Made by a program: the position numbers and the translations under genes. A stretch of DNA of 64,000 bases from Hysterangium stoloniferum. Lineage: Eukaryota > Basidiomycota > Agaricomycetes > Hysterangiales > Hysterangiaceae. Within the stretch, counting starts at the first letter, position 1. Each line of letters begins with the position of its first letter. Of the stretch, positions 36,606 through 48,413 are shown piece after piece. The DNA is taken from positions 1 to 64,000 of the forward strand of contig WHVD01000208.1 in assembly GCA_015178975.1 (NCBI GenBank). Reading direction: 5' to 3'. A model generated the notes under the pieces. It saw only the letters and a program-made list of their open reading frames with translations. It had not been told where the DNA came from and ran no database searches.

Positions 36606-39600
36606 ATGTCCAATCCCCAAAGCACCACTGAGAAAGCTTCTTCTCGACTCTACGATATTCCCTATCTAGATGACACCGGATCGAATTTCCAGTCATGGAA
36701 ATATCACACTCAAACGGTTCTCGAAGTTCGTGGATTGTCAAAAGCCCTCAAAGGCACTGAAACAGATCAGTCAAAAATCAGGGAAGCTAGAGCCCAGATT
36801 GTACTGACTCTGAAAGATGAACCATTAAATGGTGTCATTGGCCTCGATTCTGCTAAGGAGGTGTGGGAGAAGTTATGTGCTCGATATGAGGGAAAAGGGA
36901 CACAAAAAGTAGCTTACCTTATTGGTGAACTATTTCGAAGCAGCCTTGTGGACTCAGAAGCACTCAAACTGCAGATGAATAAAATGCGGACTACTGCCCA
37001 ATTGCTCAGAGCTCTTGGAAATGAAATAAAAGACAACCTTATTGCCATTGCAATCATCCTATCACTTCCCCCTTCCTACTCAACTCTTCAGACCATCCTC
37101 ATGTCACTCGAAGATCAGAAGACTGAAGATGTCATTGCAAAAATCCTTGCTGAAGAATCCCATCAAAAAGAATCAGCTACACAAGCTGCATTTCTAGCGA
37201 AGTTCCGGATCAATGCAGGAAAACCTAAAGATACATCAGCTTCTGGGAAAGAGAAGAAGAAGAAGAAAGAATACAAGAAATGTGATAATTGTGGAAAGAA
37301 GCATCCTGGTGAATGTCGAAAGCCCAAAAACGATTCAAAGGATGATAAGTCTGATAAGCCCAAAGCACCAGAAGCCACAGCAAAAATGGCACAAGCTGCA
37401 GCATCCACAAGCCAGCCAATCCAACTCTTCATGGCTAGTGAGCAATCCCGAAATCACAATATCCCACAGAAATGGATAGTCGACTCTGGAGCATCAGCTG
37501 CCATGAGCTCACATCGTGAATGGTTTGCCACTTACCACAAACTCAAAGAACCTATGAAGGTTTGGCTGGGTGATAATTGTTACATACTTGCTGTAGGAGA
37601 AGGTTCAGTAAAACTTGAGCTATCCGTTGGAAATCAGAAAATCACTGGCATTGTTCAAAAAGTGCTACATGTACCTGATTTGCATGGAAATCTTCTATCC
37701 GTCTCCAACCTGACACAAAATGGACTTTGAGTGGCTTTTGAAGCTGATGGAATGTGTTGCATCTATAATGATCAGGACATGCTTGTAGGAGAAGCTCATC
37801 TGGAAGGAAATATATACATCCTCCATGCCGACATTATGCTATCTGAACAAATTAACATCAGCAAAATTATTCCAGGATCCGAGATGGAGCCACAAACACT
37901 TACTGCAGTTGCTACAAAGTTGAAGGGTGGTGTGAAGTTATGGCACCGTCGCCTAGGACACATCAGTGTAAAGTCGGTTCTTCAAATGGTCAAGAAAGGC
38001 ATGGTAAAGGGAATGTCAATCACGAAATGCAAAACAACTGACAATTCACCTTGCGAACCCTGCCTACATGGAAAGCAAGCCCGGGTACCCATTCCAAAAT
38101 TGACGGAAGATTGGAAAACTACAATTCTCACACATATACATTCAGATATATGTGGGAAAATGGAAACTGAATCACATACTGGCTACAAATACTTCATAAC
38201 TTTCATTGATGATGCAAGTCAGATGGTTGATATTGCCTTCTTGAAGCAGAAATCTGAAGCATTAAGCTATTTTTCGGCTTTTGTGGCCAGGGTTGAGGTC
38301 GAGACTGGAGCACGGGTCATTAGACTTAGGTCTGATGGTGGTAGGGAATATATTTCAAAGGAATTCAAGACTTACCTCCAGTCCAAAGGTATCAAGCACG
38401 AGAAAACAAATGCATACACTCCCCAAGAAAATGGCGTCTCTGAAAGAATGAACTGAACACTAGTTGAAAGTGCTCGTTCAATGCTTAAAGATGCCATATT
38501 GCCTGATTCGTATTGGGCAGATGCAGTGGAATATGCAGGTCACATTCGGAATGTAGTCCCTACTCGAGCATTATCAAATTCAACACCACATGAAGCCTGG
38601 TTTGGAAACCTACCTGATATCAGCCAATTTCATATTTTTGGCTGTACGGCATACGTACTCATCCCTGAAAACAAGTGTCAGAAACTTGATGGGAAAACCA
38701 TCAAGTGCACATTCATTGGGTATGTCAAAGACAAGAAAGCTTACTGATGTATTGATCGCACCACTGGCCGAGTGTATGAAAGTTGTGATGTAGTTTTTGT
38801 TGAAGATATGGCAGAAGATCCAGAATGAGTAATAGTGGAATTACCCTCTACCTCAATGGAAACAGAAATTGCTCGTACCACCACACCAGTCGAATCAATT
38901 GGGGATGATAGCTACCTCCCTGGTCTGCTAGAAGTTGAAGACTCAGATGATGAGGATGATGACAGGCCACACAACAGTTATTTTGGAGAATCAGATGACA
39001 GTGATGATGAAAATGATAGTCTCTTACCCCCATCACAGTCTGAATCACCACCTACTCCATCAGTAATCCCACCACCTCCTGCAACAGATAATGATACTCG
39101 CCCAAGCCATGTCCACAAAGCTCCAACTTGAGATGATGATGACCGTTACTTTGTATCCTCATATGGATCAAGAAATAAGGCTGAAGCGGGTGATGATCAA
39201 GCCAAGATTGCATACTCAGAGTTGAAAGAACCAGAAACTTACAAAGAAGCAATGAAAAGGCCGGATGCTCCACTCTGGAAGGCTGCATGTGCCAAAGAAC
39301 TTCTGTCATTTGTAAAGACAGAGTTGTATGACGAAGTAGAGTGGCCAAAGGGACATCGAGTTGTCGACTGCAAATGGGTGTTCAAGCTAAAGCGTGGCCC
39401 AGATGGTGAAATTCTTTGGTACAAAGCTAGACTTGTGGTAAAAGGATTTACTCAAGTTGAAGGCATCAACTATAATGAAACTTTTGCACCAGTAGCAAAA
39501 TTCGCATCCATTCGAGCCCTCCTAGCCTTGGTAGCTGAACTTGACCTAGAATTGCACCAAATGGACGTCAAAACAGCTTTTCTCAATGGGGATCTCGAAG

Positions 39601-40147
39601 AAGAAATAGTCATGCACTTACCTCCTGGTTTTTGCAAGCCAAATACAGTCTGGAGGCTAAAAAAGGGCTTGTATGGATTAAAGCAAGCCAGCCATGAATG
39701 GTACAAAAGGCTTTGTACTGAATTTGAGGCCCTGGGTTTCATCCGTTGCCATTTGGATCATGGGGTTTTCACCAAACGCAATGGTGATGTTCTTGTGATC
39801 ATTGCTGTATATGTGGATGATCTATTGTTACTGTCAAATTCAACGAGTGCAGTTGAAAAGGTCAAAAGAGAACTTAACAAGAAGTTTGAAATGACTGACC
39901 TGGGAGAGGCCCATTGGATTCTCGGGATGGAGATAACTCGAGATCGAAAAGGGCATACACTGTCTGTATCCCAGCATCGTTACATCCTTGATGTTCTTGA
40001 TCGGTTTGGAATGTCAGACTGCAAAGCTGCCATAACACCTATGGAACCAAATATCACATTAGCCAAGTTGAATACCCCAGAAATTGAAGCAAAAACTTAC
40101 CAAAGCACTGTGGGATCCTTCATGTATGCCATGATTGGCACTAGGCA
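36606..40147 (+). pseudogene. Ty1/copia gag-pol, one frame with five TGA codons, 3' truncated
   Basis: A single frame runs through Gag (MSNPQSTTEKASSRLYDIPY), a shortened zinc knuckle CDNCGKKHPGEC (Cx2Cx3Hx3C), and protease (WIVDSGASAAMSS). GAG-pre-integrase (LWHRRLGHIS...CEPCLHGKQ) and the integrase core follow, with D in DICGKME, D in LRSDGGREY and E in PQENGVSERMN. RT has TAFLNGDLEEEI and the active site VYVDDLLLLS. It is interrupted only by TGA at 37728, 38454, 38745, 38826 and 39129; at least three of these stand where Arg is expected. There are no frameshifts. The frame breaks off in the RT connection (SFMYAMIGTRQ), before RNase H and the 3' LTR, where gypsy-3 begins. Confidence 0.94.
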
Positions 40148-40273
40148 GACGACTCTATTTCGAACGCCACTCCCAAGGTACCTAATGCTAGACGTATCAG
40201 GAGGAACGTCAAACTAGCTGCAAGAAAAGAAAGCAAAAGACCTAGAGTTCAATACCCCCGATCCAGTCGACTT

Positions 40274-43200
40274 ATGAAAGAGGATTCGACTATTATCTAT
40301 TGCAGAAGGGACCCTCTGGGTGGGTATTCCAGTATTGGGATTTCAGCATTACATGTCTATGGATGCGTAGGGAATTCAGAAGCCTCAAATCCTATTAAAA
40401 TCAGGCTGGACGCTGGGGCTGACCTCTCCTTAATCTCGGAGGATTTCTATAAGGAACTAGAGGACCACCCTAAACTCAAGCAAGGACTCAAGCTGCGCCT
40501 CGTACAACTTACCGGTAATGCCAAAGTATTAGGATACGTCAACGTCCCCATTTATCTCGAGGACGACACCGGTATACTCCTTAAATTTACCGCCGAAACG
40601 TACATTGTCCGAGGTATGACCGTCCCGATCCTTCTTGGAGAAGACTTTCACGTGAATTATGAGATCGGGACACTGCGAGACCAACTGCTGGGTTCCAGAT
40701 TGATTTTGCCTGGGAGAGCAGGATCTATCCCAGCCAGTTCTTCCAAGGAGCCACAGCCTTTAACCTTTTCGATTAGCAAGATCCCCTTTGAGGAATTAGC
40801 CAATGACTCGCCTGAATTGACTTCCAAACCAGACAAAGGAGTGCGTACTGAAAGAGTCGCATGGGCCTTACAAGATTGTACTATAGAACCGGAATCGGCT
40901 CGATTAGTACCAATCTTTGTAGGAGATCTTATTGGTGACCAATGGATAGTCGAGGGAGTTGTCTTGCAGAACGACGATGGGAGTATACTAGCTGCTCCCA
41001 CCACCGCCATCTCTAGGGAACGTGCCGCAATACCTCTTGCTAATCCCTCTCTGATGCCAAGAATCATCAGACGAGGGGAAACCGTTGGATTAATTCACAA
41101 CACGAACAAATGGGCCCAGACTCCTAGATCTTTGACTGAGAAAGCATCAATGCAGTCAACGGCAACCAAGATTGCCCATCTCGTCGAGAGTCTATCAAAA
41201 ATAGAAGAGGAGCGTGTCCTTAATCCTCAATCCTCCGGACTGCCCCCAGAACGGGAACTCCTAGACAATTTCGACCCGGCAGGTCCTAAAACGTCAGAGG
41301 TTGCCACCACGGAAATGTTTCGTGCGGAAGATCTGCATAAGCTGGTTAACTTAGGACCTGACATCCCTACTGATGTCTCCTCCCACTTGGAGTCGGTATT
41401 AACTAAGAATGTCCTAGCCTTCGGAGTAGATGGGCGACTGGGACAAGTGGATGTCAAGGTCAATGTCCCACTGAAAGAGGGCGCGCAACCTATTTCAATG
41501 TCAATGTTCCCAACCTCCCTAGCTAATAGGAAGGTCATTGATGAACAAATGGATACTTGGTTCCAACAGGGAGTAATCGAACTGTCCAAGAGTCCTTGGG
41601 GGGTGCCAGCCTTTGTCGTCTATCACAACGGGAAACCACGAGTAGTGATCGACTATAGAAAGTTGAACAGTCTAACAGTTCCCGACGAATTCCCACTGCC
41701 ACGCCAGTCGGAAATCATGCAAGCGCTTTCGGGCTCCAACATCTTATCTTCCTTCGATGCACTAGCCGGTTTTACCCAACTTGAAATGTTAGAGGAAGAC
41801 AAGCCGAAGACCGCCTTCAGATCCCATCGAGGACTGTGGCAATTCAGGAGAATGCCCTTTGGACTTCATAATGGACCTTCTATATTCCAAAGGGTTATGC
41901 AAACCGTACTTGCACCTTACTTATGGATATTCTGCCTGGTTTATATCGACGACATTGTGATCTTTTCTGAGACATGGGATGATCATCTAGAACATTTAGA
42001 TCAGGTTTTACAAGCCATAATTGCTGCGGGAATCACTCTCTCGCCCAAAAAGTGCTATGTGGGGTATAATTCAATTCTACTACTAGGACATAAGGTGTCT
42101 AGACTCGGCTTTTCGACCCATCAAGAAAAGGTCGCCGCTATATTAGAATTGGCTACGCCTTCTAAGATAGCAGATCTTCAACGTTTTCTAGGAATGGTTC
42201 TGTACTTCTCCGCGTACATACCATTTTACTCCTGGACGGTCGCTCCACTTTTCAACCTCTTGAAGAAAGGAGTTCATTGGAATTGGGATTCTGAACACGC
42301 CCGAGCTTTTGAGGACATCAAGGTTGCATTGAGCTCAGCTCCAGTACTCGGACACCCCGCGAGCGGTATGCCTTATCGGTTAAACACAGACGCTTCGGAC
42401 TTTGCACTAGGATGTTGTCTCCAACAAATACAGAAAATGACGCTTAAAGACCTTAAGGATACGAAAATTTATGCCCAAGCACGAGCAGCCTTCGATCAAT
42501 CACGAGACGTGCCCATCTTCGTTACTCGTTATAAAACCAAGGAGCCGGAATTCACCTGGATGGATTCCTGGGCCGCAGATTTTGACGACACCAGTGTCAC
42601 GGTCGAACGTGTTATTGCCTATTGGAGCCGTACGCTCAAGAAAGTAGAATGTAACTATTCAGCCACAGAGCGAGAAGCATTAGCCGCTAAAGAAGGATTA
42701 GTCCATTTCCAGCCCTTTATCGAAGGCGAACCAGCGGAAAAGGCCGTCTTTCTCACTCATCACGAGTTAGTTGAACCTGTCAGAACCGTCAAAGAGGTCC
42801 CCCAAACGAAATGGGACTTGCACAACCTTCCCAGAAACGATGAGACTGACGAGGCGGATTTTACTCTCTCGAATCCACAATTGCTTATAGAGATCGATGA
42901 AAACTACGCTAAGGAACTTCGCGATGGATACCAGAAGGATCCCGCCTTCAGAAATCATTATGCCACCGATCCCATTTCTCCAAACATGGTAACTACTCCT
43001 TCGCATTATTTCATTGGCAAGAGTAAGTTATTGTTCTTTCGAGATTTGGACTGGAAAAGTTGAATCTGCATTCCTAGCAGCATGACGACAACCATACTCA
43101 AGCTGATACATGATAATCCCTTCGAAGGAGCTCATGCAGGCGGCCACAGGCTCTTTAATCTGATGAAAGACCGTTTCTTCTGGCCGAGGATGTTGCATGA

Positions 43201-44221
43201 CTGCGTGGCGTACACTCGCAGCTGCGACATATGCCAGAAAACTAAAATTGATCATTCCGCTCGACAAGGAGCTCTTTGACCCATGGATGTACCCCTAAGG
43301 CCGTTTGAGGTTGTCTCGATGGACCTGATTACCGGATTGCCTCCTTCTACAGAGGGTGCTTATTCCACCATCTTCATCGCCGTGGATAAACTCACACGTT
43401 TCGTAATCTGTCAACCCACCACTTCAGATCTATCCACAGAAGGATTCGTGTGAATCTTCGTGAATAAAGTAGCCACTCCTTTCGGCCTGCCTTCAAGGAT
43501 AATCTGTGATCGAGACAAGAGGTGGACCTGTAGGTTCTGGAGAGAAGTCTGCAAAGTATACGGAAGTGCCCTTGCAGTATCCTCGTCCCACCATCCTCAG
43601 ACTGATGGTCAAATGGAGAACGCTAATGCTATTGTGGAGCAAATGCTCAGAGCGTACTGCGCCTCTTCGAAGGAGGAATGGTCTAAATGGACTCAAGTAG
43701 TGGCTCATACCTACAATTCGACAGTTCAAAGCTCAACAAGCTATGTGCCAGCCTTTTTGCTGATGGGCTACTTACCAAGAGGAATGTCTAGCTGTCTGGG
43801 AGGGGACGACCCTGTGGTTCCCAGAGAATTATTGGATAGCCCTGTAGCCGACCAATGGATCTTAGAATTGGAGAATCACCGACAAGTGGCACGGGATTCG
43901 ATTGCACAAGCACAAGAAACCCAAGCTCGCAGTTACAACAAGAGACAGAGATTGGTAGATATCTCAGAGGGAGATTATGTTCTGATTAATCCCCATTCTC
44001 TCGAGCTCGTTGAAGCCAAGGGACCCGGAAGGAAACTTATGCAAAGACGGATAGGGCCGTTTGAGGTCTTGGAAAAGATCAATCCTCAAGTCTTCCGACT
44101 TTGCATTCCCTCGGAATATCAATTACATCCAGTAATTAATCGAGACCATCTTAAAAAGTACCACCTCTCCCCTAAGGAGGATGGTCACACTTTATTGAAT
44201 ATACAAAATTTTACTGAATAA
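40274..44221 (+). pseudogene. gypsy-3 pol: retropepsin, RT, RNase H, integrase; three TGA stops
   Basis: One uninterrupted frame except for TGA at 43061, 43277 and 43451. The first lies between WKS and ICIPSSM, the others after QGAL and EGFV; Arg fits each site. Retropepsin is IRLDAGADLSLIS, with DAG instead of DSG/DTG. RT has DYRKLN, FDALAGFTQ and the YIDDIVIFS active site. RNase H begins LNTDASDFALG and keeps EREALAAKEG, but the stretch that should carry the last catalytic Asp is replaced by a short FLTHHELVEPVRTVKE linker, suggesting an internal in-frame loss. Integrase has H..H...CDICQKT, D in VSMDLITGLP, D in ICDRDKRW and E in HPQTDGQMENAN. The frame ends after PVINRDHLKKYHLSP. Confidence 0.93.
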
Positions 44222-44759
44222 TCCTCATATTTTCCAAGTGTGTCTATTCCTTCTGGCCATGACAACTTATTCTATGAGTTTATATTTAATTACCTGAAAT
44301 TTCATCTTTAAAATATGCATGCCTTTTTAAAATACACACAAATGACGTAGTTACACAAGATTATTTGGGTTAACCTAGATCATTTGGGTTAAACAAGATC
44401 ATTTGGGTTAAACAAGATTATTTGGGTTATGACTTAATCTTTGGGTTATGATGTATTCTGTTGTATACAAGCAAACTTTCAAATATATTTCATATAGTTT
44501 AAATTTAGTTGGTTTAGAGAGTTAACCAGAACTATCTGGGGTACCAATCCCCATTGTGCAATTTATTCCAAAAGAATAATCTACAGATGATTGTTTGACT
44601 AAATTTTGTCAGATATAGGATAAATATTAATATTTTTGCATTGTTTAGAGTGATACCTAATCAACTGAATTTGATTAAATATTAATTTTACAACAAACAA
44701 TATAAATATATATACTTTAGTGGATAAATAACTTTTAAAGTTTTGGGTTATCCTCCTAA
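44222..44759. repeat. AT-rich spacer with ~19-bp tandem repeats
   Basis: It is about 75% AT. At 44355-44445 there are four or five imperfect copies of ACAAGATCATTTGGGTTAA. The right part (44640-44760) reappears inverted at 55230-55370, so the spacer belongs to the element. No open frame. Confidence 0.7.
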
Positions 44760-44984
44760 GGAATCAGATCCAGGGAGCTACTCGAGAACCCTCGAGAACT
44801 CAATCGTAACGACGAGGAGTACAAAGTAGAAGCTATAGTAGGGCCCAAAAAGCATCGAAATTGACTCCTTTTCCAGGTTCGATGGAAAGGATATGGACCG
44901 GAGGAGGACACTTGGTTAAACGGCAACGACCTTTGTAATGCTCCCACTCTTCTTAGAGCTTACAAGACTATTTATCGAATTTAA
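44760..44984 (+). pseudogene. gypsy-3 chromodomain with one TGA
   Basis: The frame reads EEYKVEAIVGPKKHRN, then TGA (44862-44864), then LLFQVRWKGYGPEEDTWL and NAPTLLRAYKTIYRI, and stops at TAA 44982-44984. This has the chromodomain core: E/V strand, (F)VRWKGY, a second aromatic Trp, and a C-terminal helix. The TGA again fits a CGA (Arg). It is separated from integrase by ~540 bp of AT-rich DNA, unlike the direct fusion in gypsy-1. Confidence 0.85.
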
Positions 44985-45178
44985 TGATCATTTCACATCC
45001 TTACGATGACATCACTGTTTATCTACTTCTAGCCCTACCCCCCACTTTCTTCTCCCTCGGCCTTTCACTTCAATAACCGAGCGGAGCTTGAAATTAATAT
45101 AAAATACGTAAATTCGCTAAAGAAAATTTTATTCCCCCTATCTCTTCCCTCCACGTCAACCTCTCTAGTCAGTACACT

Positions 45179-47634
45179 ATGTCGCAGGAGCAACAACCCA
45201 AACCCAAGTTCCCCAACTTCAAAAGAATACCGCGACCTCAACCTATTAATACCTCTACCATGCCATCTCGTACTGAACAAGTCGAGCACTCCACGAGTAA
45301 TTCTGGAACGCGTTTGCCAATACCCTCCGCTGCGCAGGGCGACATCGCGGGAACATCCACCAACTCGGGGAACGGAACCGCCTTCACTCCATATGCTCCT
45401 CTTCCCAGACCCCGATTTCCCAATTTTAAAAGAATACCTCGACCTCAAACCACAGTTCCTTCTGCCCCATCACCTCGAACAGAAACTGTCGAGCACGTGG
45501 AGGAGACCTCATCATCCACGAATCCTACGTGGACGGACTCTGTTCCAAAAGCTGCACCATGGTCCTCTAATACTTGGGGGGCTCCCTCAGGAACATGGAG
45601 TAAAACCCCACCACCTTCTCGTAGTATTTTCCCTTCTACCGAAGAGGAGATCAAAAAGAAACAGCAGTCTGAGGCTTTCTCTGTGCAGGTTCAGGAGGAA
45701 TTGAAAACGCTTAAACGGAAGAGGAGAGAGGAGTACTTGGAAGGACAGCGGAGGATGGGGGCTAGGGATAATGTCCCTTCAAGGCAGACACGGCAGGAAT
45801 GGAGGAGAATGGAAAGGCACGATAATCCTTCAATCATCGCTCCCCCTTTGGGTCATAAATGGACAGATTTCGCTGAAACGGATTGCAGCGATGGGGGCAC
45901 GCCATGTGTTCGGAGTGTAGGAAAAAAAAGTAGGAAAGGAAAAGATGGGGTCACCTTCTACGATTGGGACAAAGTACGAAGGATCAAATTACAAAGCATT
46001 GCATTGCGATGAGGAGATGGAGTTGCACTACCTCCCAGACCCCCTTCACAATGTGGACCTCAGGAACGGACCTACCGGATGGGGCCCGGTGATCTTTCAT
46101 CTGACTCGGAGGACGACCAATCTCACTACCCCACCTACGACAGCAAGTACCTCGGTGCTGACTGCCATGAAGGTTTCCTACTCCCTGACAACATTCACTT
46201 CTTCATGAGTGATCCTAACCAACAACGAAAGCTACCAACTTCCATCAGAGTTTGGAGAGGGTATCATCCAGCAGACTCTGTGACCCCATCCAGTTCCTCT
46301 CATCTCCCTCCACCTCTGCCGGTCTCTTCCATACCCACATTACAGCGCTTTACACCCTTTTCTGAGTTACCGGGAAGTCTTGTACCATCTGCCGAGCTGC
46401 CTTCTCTTCCCTCTATACCACTACCCCTCCCCTTCGCAGGACATTCCCTTATATCACTGTCCTCATCCATACCCAAGCCTTCTCCAGCACCGCAGCCAAT
46501 CTCACCCCTCCGCACGTCACCTGACCCTCTCGTCGCCTCCCACTCTACTCCGACGCCTTTGGTCCCTGCGGTGTCTAACATTCCCCTCACTTCCTTGACA
46601 ATGCGAAGTCCACCACCTGCCTCTCCCTACTCCCCTTGCGTTTCTCTGGGAAGCCCCATTCAGCATCCTAATGATACATTAATGGATATTGATCACCCTA
46701 TCCCGGACGTTCTCGCAACGCCTATGGAGGAAGTCCTCGAGGTGCCTCTCTCAGCCACAGACGTCTCCAAGGAACCCCCCCCCAGCAATGGAAGTCTTCG
46801 AGGAGCCTCCCCCCTTAAGCGAAAAAGCAAAAGGGAAACGAAGAACCAATACTCAGGCCGACGAGCCCCTTGTCATTGACCCCCCCCCAGCCCACCCCAT
46901 TCGCAGCCCCCCACCGCAGCTGTCCTCTCCCCTCCACTTTGAGGATACGGCTGGCCCCTCCCGTCCCTTCCAGTCAAGTTGGATGTGTGTGTCCATTAAT
47001 TACCCCTCCGACATCTTCACCATGGGACGCACATTAACGCGACTGGGACCAACCCTGCGGCACCCCCTTCTTAAAGGGCATATCCAAGGGTATAGCGGGT
47101 CTCTCACGTTGTCGGACCGCATGAGTGCATTTTTTCTATGTGTCAACGACCCTGAGGAACAGCTGCGTTTAGCGGAGGATATTGAACGGGTGGAACTCTC
47201 CATGTTTCGGTCCTTACTTGTCAACTCTTCTTGTGTTCTTCCTGACCACACGCTAACCCACTCTGCAGTGGACCTCGTTGACTTGTTGGAGCAACTGTTG
47301 CTGGATTCAGACACCTCGAGAGGAATCCCCCCTGGAGGAGACATGAGCTCCACACTGCTCATCACTCCTACCCCACCATCACTACACCTTCGACCCCCTC
47401 TCATTGCCCGTATTACTGACACTTCCGCTGATCGCGTTTGCACCATAATTCGAACACGCCAGAAGGCCTACGGTCATTGGGTCTCGTCGATCCAAAAACT
47501 GGATGGGTTGACATCCGCCAATGACACTTCGAGGCGGGAGGACATCGCTCTTTCCTTTCGTGCCAAGCGTCTTGCCTGGGGCAACGCTATCCTACACCTT
47601 GGGGGTTCATCGCAGGATGCATGGGGAGGAGTTC
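45179..47634 (+). pseudogene. gypsy-3 extra reading frame (Pro/Ser-rich, env position), frameshifted
   Basis: Not a recognised family. The first frame (45179-46012) starts MSQEQQPKPKFPNFKRIPRP. It carries an internal duplication of PxFPNFKRIPRPQ about 78 residues apart, then a charged region (EEEIKKKQQSEAFSVQ, LKRKRREEYLEGQRR). After a shift, 46079-46879 holds an acidic segment (SSDSEDDQSHYPTYDSKYL, HEGFLLPDNIHFF) and a long Pro/Ser-rich part. A frame change in a C-run near 46775 leads to the frame ending at 47654, with a conserved C-terminal domain: LGPTLRHPLLKGHIQGYSGS, LVDLLEQLLLDSD, RTRQKAYGHWVSSIQKLDG. A gypsy-2 solo LTR interrupts the very end at 47634. No signal peptide or membrane segment. 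A second, inverted copy at 53403-55205 shows it belongs to the element. Confidence 0.7.
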
Positions 47635-48357
47635 TGTTAAGAACTAGAAACTGACTAATGTCGGTGGCCGACGGGGACCGATCGGAAGGACTTGGCTTCA
47701 GCTTATATGCTGCGCCCTCGCAAATATCCGTAGGTTGTCCTTAAATTTCGGACAGGCGAAGACTAAATCCTAAGAAGAACTTTTCGGCAAGACACCGATC
47801 GGAACCGAAGGAAAAGTCAGGTGTCGGGCCAAGGGGTCGGGGCCGAGAGTGGGCGAGCGCACGCGAAGGCGGAAGAGAGATTCTCCTAGTATGAGACTGC
47901 TACAGACGTATGAGGGTATTCTGAGTCGATATTCTGATTGCCTAGTAACTACAATTACAGCGAGTTCATATACAAGTAACAGGCGTCTAGAAAGTACTAA
48001 TGGGGAGGAGGGCGGAAAACGGCATTAACAATAAGCTTGACTAGGAACAGGAAGTTTATGATTAGTTCGGAGGCCGATGATAACCGAGAATGGAAATTAC
48101 GATAAAAGGAAATAGTTCGAGGACTACAAATATAGTTAGACATATGTGGAACATAAGATGAGACGGATCAACATGATGAAAGGGACATATCAAAACATAA
48201 CCAGACAGAAAGGCGTAGTCGGGTTTGATTGACCGGAGAGCATACGTCAGCGTCGGGGGTCCGACGGCTTCCGAGGTGTTGTATTGTCGGAGACGTATAA
48301 CGAGGGTATTCCGTCGGGGGCCGTCGGTTTGCGAAGGGTTACGACACAGTCGTAACA
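47635..48357 (-). mobile_element. Solo LTR of gypsy-2 type with target duplication AGTTC
   Basis: TGTTAAGAACTAG...CAGTCGTAACA, 723 bp, inverted. AGTTC on both sides (47630-47634, 48358-48362). It contains the LTR core GGACTTGGCTTCAGCTTATA (~47688). It is CpG-rich, unlike older copies. Confidence 0.92.
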
Positions 48358-48400
48358 AGTTCCAAGCGTCCTTCGACATCTTCTTTGACATAGCTCTTCG

Positions 48401-48413
48401 ACCTGGGGGGCAC
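48401..48413 (+). promoter_or_regulatory. Polypurine tract of gypsy-3
   Basis: ACCTGGGGGGCAC abuts the TGTGAG start of LTR-C. The same string, inverted, abuts the LTR-C at 53402, which ties LTR-C to gypsy-3. Confidence 0.8.

Noticed and set aside
40274..40360. Gag-pol start of gypsy-3 at the ATG
   Set aside because: The frame begins in the middle of a truncated element. The ATG is merely the first in frame and not a demonstrated start.
36606..44864. TGA as a recoded sense codon or programmed readthrough in the elements
   Set aside because: Host genes here use TGA as a stop (RNase H2A ends in TGA), and the element TGAs sit at scattered Arg positions, not at one gag-pol boundary.
45179..46012. 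Extra reading frame as a host gene unrelated to the retroelement
   Set aside because: A second copy in the inverted gypsy-3 element keeps the same position next to the polypurine tract and LTR.
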